From positions 310,001 through 374,000 of the forward strand of contig NZ_JACIDV010000003.1 in assembly GCF_014196515.1 (NCBI RefSeq): 64,000 nucleotides of DNA, in the 5' to 3' direction. Below, one piece after another: positions 59,390 to 64,000 of the stretch. The notes under the pieces were generated by a model that ran no database searches, was not told the origin of the DNA, and saw nothing but the letters and a program-made list of their open reading frames with translations. Source of the DNA: Rhizobium skierniewicense. GTDB taxonomy: Bacteria; Pseudomonadota; Alphaproteobacteria; Rhizobiales; Rhizobiaceae. The position numbers and the translations under genes were made by a program. How positions within the stretch are numbered: position 1 is the first letter of the stretch; each line of letters starts with the position of its first letter.

Positions 59390-60961
59390 TCAGTTTTTGA
59401 TGATGTTCGATGGTTTTACCACGGCGTAATTGAACTCCAGGACCTTGTTCTTGACGGGATAATAAAGTGGCACATCCAGTCTGGTCGCTGTGACCCCTTC
59501 GACCTTGGCATGCATCTGGTCTCCTAGCCATTTGGTCATCACCTCCAGTTCTTTGGTGTCATTGCCTGTCCAGACCATGAGAACGGGCCGATCTTCCGAA
59601 AGTGCGAAAACGGGGTCGTAATCGTCATAGATTGTCGTCCCGACGGGAATGGCATCGAACACGAAACGCAGATTGCCGCCGCTTGGCCAATTCGGCGTGA
59701 CGACGAGTGACGGCGAAATCCTTTTGTCATCGACGATGTGGTCACGAAATGCTTGCCAGTCGTAATTGGAACTGGACACTCTGCCCATGAAGGCTGTCAA
59801 AGGCTGCGAGAGCAGCATGGCGAGCGGAACGATCACCATGACGAAAAGTCCGAGGGGAATGAATTTGCCCGACACGCGTTCCACATTCGCAACCCGTTGC
59901 TCGAGAAAGAGCGTTGCCAGGATGGGAAATGGCAGAAGCAATGGCAGCAGCCACCGGTCGCGCAGTTCGGTCATTGTCGTCATCAGGATGACTGTTGTCA
60001 TCAAGATTGCGATGGCTATGAAATAGGTGATGAAAAAACGCAACCAGACGGTGTCGGCCGTTGCGGCAGGGCGCTTCTTTTCCTGACGGGCGGAAAGCCA
60101 GAGCAACAAGGCCGGCAAAGCAAGGATGATTGCAGAGCTGGAAACGAAACGGCCCAGCCCGCGTGCGATCTGCAAAAAACGGCTTTCCGGTGCATCTTCA
60201 GCCATTCGCTCCAACGTCACCTCTGAAGCGAAGCTCAGATTGTCGATCAGCCAGAACACGTGCGGGATGAAGACAACAAGGCTGATGCCAAGCGTGAGCA
60301 GGAAACGTTTGTCGAAAATCCGCGCGCGGCCTGTGGGATGGAACCAGACGGCTACCAGCAAGGCTGGAAGCATGAGCGCAAAATTGTACTTCGACAGCAT
60401 GCCGAGGCCAGCGGCCAGGCCGACGAGGACATAGCCGGCTGTCGTCGGGCGCTGTATCAGTTTGATCGTGCAGTAGATGAGGGATGCAAAGGTCAGCATC
60501 AGCATGGCGGTGTGTGTCAGGTCGCGTTGCGCCTGCCAGAACACCTGAGGTACGACAAAAAGCGCCATTGCCGCCACAACGACAAGGCGCTTGTTCTCAA
60601 GAACCAGTTCAGCCGTTTTGGTGTAGATGGCAAAGGTCAGAAACAAAATAAAGTTCTTGGCCAAAGCCAAGGTCACCATCGAGGTTCCGAAGACCGCGAA
60701 AACACCCTGCTGATACCAGTTGTACAGAGGCGGCTGTGCGTCATAGCCAAGTGCCAGCCATTGCGCGAAAAGGACCTGCTGTGCCTCATCGATGCGAAGA
60801 GCGGGCGGCACAAGCTGCCGCACGATGGTCTGGACAAGAAAGTAGATTCCGAAGAGCACAATCACAGCATTTGGATTGTTAGTCAGGCAGAGCAAAATCC
60901 TTTTGCCGCGCCCATTTGTTTCCGTTGACGGCGTCCCTGCCGAATGTACCGTCATAGCCAT
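59390..60961 (-). CDS. Membrane glycosyltransferase, GT39/ArnT-like
   Basis: A polytopic membrane protein of 523 residues with about ten to twelve hydrophobic segments. The first periplasmic loop has RIDEAQQVLFAQ with the DE pair expected in GT-C enzymes, and the second QRDLTHTAMLML. The C-terminal 130 residues form a soluble periplasmic domain. GT39/PMT-2 family members transfer a sugar from a polyprenyl phosphate donor to protein, lipid A or cell-wall glycans; the acceptor is not visible here. It starts 121 bases beyond the end of the malic enzyme gene on the same strand. Its only linkage to eptA is that both may modify the cell surface. Confidence 0.85.
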   Translation of the reverse strand: MAMTVHSAGTPSTETNGRGKRILLCLTNNPNAVIVLFGIYFLVQTIVRQLVPPALRIDEAQQVLFAQWLALGYDAQPPLYNWYQQGVFAVFGTSMVTLALAKNFILFLTFAIYTKTAELVLENKRLVVVAAMALFVVPQVFWQAQRDLTHTAMLMLTFASLIYCTIKLIQRPTTAGYVLVGLAAGLGMLSKYNFALMLPALLVAVWFHPTGRARIFDKRFLLTLGISLVVFIPHVFWLIDNLSFASEVTLERMAEDAPESRFLQIARGLGRFVSSSAIILALPALLLWLSARQEKKRPAATADTVWLRFFITYFIAIAILMTTVILMTTMTELRDRWLLPLLLPFPILATLFLEQRVANVERVSGKFIPLGLFVMVIVPLAMLLSQPLTAFMGRVSSSNYDWQAFRDHIVDDKRISPSLVVTPNWPSGGNLRFVFDAIPVGTTIYDDYDPVFALSEDRPVLMVWTGNDTKELEVMTKWLGDQMHAKVEGVTATRLDVPLYYPVKNKVLEFNYAVVKPSNIIKN

Positions 60962-61082
60962 GCGTCGTCCATTGAGTGTTCATGCAGCATAATTTTTCGC
61001 GAAGAAGCTGTATTATGTGGCCGAACCATGGCGCCTTTTGGAGTTCTGCCACAAACATAACGTGATCTGTGGCAGCGAGTGA

Positions 61083-63374
61083 TCAAAAGCCGCCGGAATT
61101 ATAGGCGGCAATGGCAGCCATGTTGACGATATCGCTGTCTTTTGCACCCATTGAGGTGATCTGGACGGATTTATCCAGCCCCACCAGCAACGGGCCGATG
61201 ACAGTTGCACCACCCAGCTCCTGCAACATCTTTGTCGATATCGACGCCGAGTGGATGGCAGGCATGACCAGAACGTTGGCCGCACCAGACAGGCGCGTGA
61301 ACGGGTACTGGCTCTGCATCTTGTGGTGGTTCAGCGCAACGTCTGCGGCCATCTCTCCATCGACCTCGAAGGTCACGTTGCGTTTATCCAGTATGCGGAC
61401 CGCTTCACGGACCTTGTCGGAACGCTCACCCACCGGGTGGCCGAAGGTCGAATAGGCCAGCATGGCGACCCGTGGCTCGTAGCCGAAGCGGCGAGCCAGA
61501 CCTGCTGCTTCCTCTGCGATATCGGCAAGGTCTTCGGCGGACGGCATGTCATGAACGGCGGTGTCGGCCACAAAGACCGTGCGGTTTCGCGAGACCACCA
61601 GCGATACGCCGATCACCCGATGGCCGGGTTTGGTGCTGATGCAACGGCGCACGTCTTCCAGGGCCGTTGAATAATTACGGGTCGTGCCCGTCACCATTGC
61701 GTCGGCATCACCAAGCGCCACCATGCAGGACGCGAAGTGGTTTCTGTCATTGTGCACCAGACGCTGAACGTCGCGCAGCAGGAAACCTTGCCGCTGCAAG
61801 CGCGCATAGAGATAATCGATATAGGCATCGACGCGCGCGGACAGGCGTGCATTGGTGATCTTGATGTTGGGGCGGTCCAGATCTATGCCCGCACGCTCAG
61901 CATTGGCACGAATGATATCGTCCCGACCGAGCAGAATGGCGGTGCCGAGACCCTGCGCGGTATAAGAAATAGCCGCACGCATGACCTGTTCTTCTTCGGC
62001 TTCCGCAAAAACGACGCGACGCGGAGAACGGCGGACCCGCTCGTACAGGCGCTGCGTGGTCGACGCCATGGGGTCGCGCCGTGCGGAAAGTTCGCGAGAA
62101 TATTCTTCGAGATCGCCCAACTCACGGCGGGCAACGCCCGTTTCCATGGCAGCTTTTGCAACAGCCACAGGGATTGCCGAAATCAAACGCGGATCGAATG
62201 GAACGGGAATGATGTATTGTGGTCCAAACCGTGGACGCACACCCTGATAGGCGGCGGCCACATCGTCTGGAACATCTTCACGGGCAAGATCGGCGAGCGC
62301 CTTGGCGGCGGCAATCTTCATCGCATCGTTGATCTGGCTGGCGCGAACATCCAGCGCGCCACGGAAGATGTATGGGAAACCGAGGACGTTGTTGACCTGG
62401 TTGGGATAATCGGAGCGCCCCGTCGCCATGATGGCGTCATCACGAATTCGGGCGACCTCCTCCGGCGTGATTTCCGGATCAGGGTTTGCCATGGCAAAGA
62501 TAATCGGCTTAGGCGCCATTGAGCGGATCATGTCTTCGGTAAACGCACCCTTTTGCGAAAGACCGAACACAACGTCGGCACCCTTCATCGCTTCTTCAAG
62601 CGTCCGGTTGTCCGTCTTTGCCGCGTGCGCGGATTTCCACTGGTTCATCCCCTCGGTGCGGCCCTGGTAGATCACGCCCTTGGTATCGCACAGGATGATG
62701 TTTGCCGGGTTGAAACCCATCGCCTTGATCAGGTCCATGCACGCGATCGCAGCAGCACCCGCACCGTTGCAAACCAGTTTTGTCGTATTGAAATCACGGC
62801 CCGTCAGCGCAATGGCGTTAATGAGGCCGGCGGCGGCAATGATCGCCGTGCCGTGCTGGTCGTCATGGAAAACCGGAATATCCATGAGTTCACGCAGGCG
62901 GCTCTCGATGATGAAACACTCTGGCGCCTTGATATCTTCCAGATTGATGCCGCCAAAGGAGGGGCCGAGATAGCGCACGCAATTGATGAATTCGTCTGCA
63001 TCTTCCGTATCGACTTCAAGATCGATCGAATCGACGTCGGCAAAACGTTTGAACAGAACAGATTTGCCTTCCATCACCGGCTTGGACGCCAACGCGCCAA
63101 GGTTTCCAAGTCCCAGAATGGCAGTGCCGTTGGAAATGACGGCGACCATGTTGCCACGGGTGGTGTAGTCGTAGGCGGTATCGGGGTTCTCTGCGATGGC
63201 TTTCACAGGGACCGCGACGCCCGGTGAATAGGCCAGAGAAAGATCGCGCTGGGTCGCCATCGGCTTTGTCGGGGTGATCTCGAGTTTGCCTGGACGGCCT
63301 TGTGAGTGGAAGTCTAGAGCCTCTTGATCCGTTACGGACGTTTTGCCGTTCGTGGATGTCGTTTTGTCGGACAT
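61083..63374 (-). CDS. maeB: Malic enzyme with C-terminal phosphotransacetylase domain (MaeB-like)
   Basis: Decarboxylates malate to pyruvate, with reduction of NAD(P)+, in the cytoplasm. The protein has 763 residues. Residues about 25-170 form the malic-enzyme N-terminal domain ([24 protein letters not shown]), followed by the NAD-binding domain ([15 protein letters not shown]) up to about 430. The last 320 residues are a phosphotransacetylase-like domain, probably regulatory (for example sensing acetyl-CoA) and not catalytic. S. meliloti has two such enzymes, an NAD form (Dme) and an NADP form (Tme); length near 764 favours the NADP type, but cofactor is inferred. The gene is followed by GT39 on the same strand. 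Confidence 0.93.
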   Translation of the reverse strand: MSDKTTSTNGKTSVTDQEALDFHSQGRPGKLEITPTKPMATQRDLSLAYSPGVAVPVKAIAENPDTAYDYTTRGNMVAVISNGTAILGLGNLGALASKPVMEGKSVLFKRFADVDSIDLEVDTEDADEFINCVRYLGPSFGGINLEDIKAPECFIIESRLRELMDIPVFHDDQHGTAIIAAAGLINAIALTGRDFNTTKLVCNGAGAAAIACMDLIKAMGFNPANIILCDTKGVIYQGRTEGMNQWKSAHAAKTDNRTLEEAMKGADVVFGLSQKGAFTEDMIRSMAPKPIIFAMANPDPEITPEEVARIRDDAIMATGRSDYPNQVNNVLGFPYIFRGALDVRASQINDAMKIAAAKALADLAREDVPDDVAAAYQGVRPRFGPQYIIPVPFDPRLISAIPVAVAKAAMETGVARRELGDLEEYSRELSARRDPMASTTQRLYERVRRSPRRVVFAEAEEEQVMRAAISYTAQGLGTAILLGRDDIIRANAERAGIDLDRPNIKITNARLSARVDAYIDYLYARLQRQGFLLRDVQRLVHNDRNHFASCMVALGDADAMVTGTTRNYSTALEDVRRCISTKPGHRVIGVSLVVSRNRTVFVADTAVHDMPSAEDLADIAEEAAGLARRFGYEPRVAMLAYSTFGHPVGERSDKVREAVRILDKRNVTFEVDGEMAADVALNHHKMQSQYPFTRLSGAANVLVMPAIHSASISTKMLQELGGATVIGPLLVGLDKSVQITSMGAKDSDIVNMAAIAAYNSGGF

Positions 63375-63703
63375 GACTCCCCCTTCTCTTTTTCTTTATC
63401 AAATGGTGGTCGTTGTTATTGTATTTTTCATGACGCTGCCAAGTGTTCAGTGTCCTTCATGGCGATTAATCCGACGGAACAGAGGAAATCAGAACGCTTC
63501 AATCGATTAGGCGTCCTGTTTTCAGGAACCGCAGCCTGATGTCGTCGTTGAAAAACCGTCAGGTCGGTTACAGTCGGAGGACTGAATGCAGGAAAAGGTT
63601 TCGGGGCCGGGTGGCGCTGAAGCTTGGCATTCACTTCCACACGTGTTTTGGTGCCGACCGAACGCATAGGACGCAAGTGACTTGGAATTGGAAAGGTAGA
63701 AAC
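63375..63703. promoter_or_regulatory. Gene-free region between malic enzyme and manC-like genes
   Basis: These 329 bases separate two divergent genes and must hold both promoters. A short minus-strand reading frame near 63428-63715 has no ribosome site and does not resemble a protein. Small imperfect hairpins (CAGTC/GACTG near 63573-63586) are present but not persuasive. Confidence 0.5.
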
Positions 63704-64000
63704 GTGAGCGCACAAACTCGAAAGATTATCCCGGTACTTCTGGCAGGTGGCGCTGGATCGAGACTATGGCCGGTATCACGCGACCAATTGCCAAAACAGT
63801 TTCAGCCACTCGTTGGTAGCCTGTCTACCTATCAACAGACCCTCCAGCGTGTAAGCGACGCCGCGCTTTATGACGAGCCGCTCGTCATCACGAATGAGGA
63901 TTTTCGTTTCTTCGCGCGACGGCAGGCCGAAGAGATCGATTTGAAAGCAACGGTGGTTCTGGAACCTGCACGTCGCGACAGCGCTGCCGCGATGGCTGCT
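63704..64000 (+). CDS. manC: Mannose-1-phosphate guanylyltransferase, 3' part outside window
   Basis: Makes GDP-mannose from mannose 1-phosphate and GTP for polysaccharide or LPS synthesis; in many members a second domain also isomerises mannose 6-phosphate. Only the first 99 codons are visible. They show the nucleotidyltransferase signature VLLAGGAGSRLWPVSRDQLPKQFQPL and the later NEDFRFFARRQAEEI and VVLEPARRDSAAAMAA blocks. The start is a GTG at 63704 with AAAGG 7 bases upstream. Whether the isomerase domain is present cannot be seen. Confidence 0.9.
   Translation, partial: MSAQTRKIIPVLLAGGAGSRLWPVSRDQLPKQFQPLVGSLSTYQQTLQRVSDAALYDEPLVITNEDFRFFARRQAEEIDLKATVVLEPARRDSAAAMAA

Noticed and set aside
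63428-63715. 95-codon minus-strand frame between the malic enzyme and manC genes
   Set aside because: No ribosome site, overlaps the manC start and has a composition unlike real proteins.
1-64000. CRISPR array, tRNA, rRNA, insertion sequence or prophage
   Set aside because: No regularly spaced repeat series, no transposase or integrase frame and no tRNA-like cloverleaf was noticed, though small RNA genes cannot be excluded by eye.

Overview
The window looks like part of a chromosome or chromid of an Agrobacterium/Rhizobium-type alphaproteobacterium. Three things point there: a near-complete succinoglycan (exo) gene block with rhizobial gene content and order, rhizobia-restricted families (a DUF1612 plus helix-turn-helix protein, a DUF6074-like protein, an ExoX/SyrA-like repressor), and a two-domain malic enzyme-phosphotransacetylase fusion. 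Almost all of the sequence is densely packed coding DNA. I found no rRNA, tRNA, CRISPR array, insertion sequence or prophage.

Layout. 1-1207 is zwf, cut by the left edge. 1388-3643 holds a histidine phosphatase and two secreted DUF3617-like proteins. 3769-8363 is a branched-chain-amino-acid-type ABC importer operon transcribed leftward (livK-H-M-G-F). 8514-14181 holds a PLP enzyme of the cysteine synthase/desulfhydrase type, an ROK sugar kinase, a ThuA-like protein with a Gfo/Idh/MocA oxidoreductase, and a GH1 beta-glucosidase. 14248-17931 holds a CobW-type GTPase with a histidine-rich loop and a candidate Zur box, a D,D-carboxypeptidase and an M20 amidohydrolase. 18021-22237 is ugpBAEC, the glycerol-3-phosphate importer. 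22416-29864 holds the DUF1612 regulator-like gene, an eptA / response regulator / sensor kinase set in the order of pmrCAB, topoisomerase IB and a secreted PQQ-type sugar dehydrogenase. 30055-33475 holds a small conserved protein, two RNA-modification enzymes, a YigZ-type protein and a YhiN-type flavoprotein. 33617-37540 holds a hybrid histidine kinase with two receiver domains, and a 2-hydroxyacid dehydrogenase.

37654-52519 is the exopolysaccharide block. exoT-H-K-L-A-M-O-N-P run leftward, exoW-V run rightward from a shared exoT/exoW promoter region, exoU runs leftward, and an exoX-like repressor lies beyond it. Together they supply UDP-glucose (ExoN), extend the lipid-linked repeat unit (ExoA, L, M, O, U, W), decorate it (ExoH succinyl, ExoV pyruvyl), export and polymerise it (ExoT, ExoP) and trim the polymer (ExoK). 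The starting enzyme ExoY, ExoF and the polymerase ExoQ are not in this window.

52913-59308 holds a DUF6074-like protein, a LacI regulator with a striking double operator in front of a ribose-type sugar ABC importer, and a DadA-like D-amino-acid dehydrogenase. 59390-64000 holds a GT39 membrane glycosyltransferase, the malic enzyme and the first 99 codons of a mannose-1-phosphate guanylyltransferase.

Most of the window is ordinary housekeeping and catabolic DNA with known families. The less expected material is regulatory or structural: the double LacI operator, two perfect palindromes upstream of exoX, a repeated palindrome that supplies stop codons to two unrelated genes, a candidate Zur box, a repeat-rich leader upstream of zwf, the pmrCAB-like gene order, and the paired DUF3617-like secreted proteins. 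I did not find a convincing wholly new multi-gene system.
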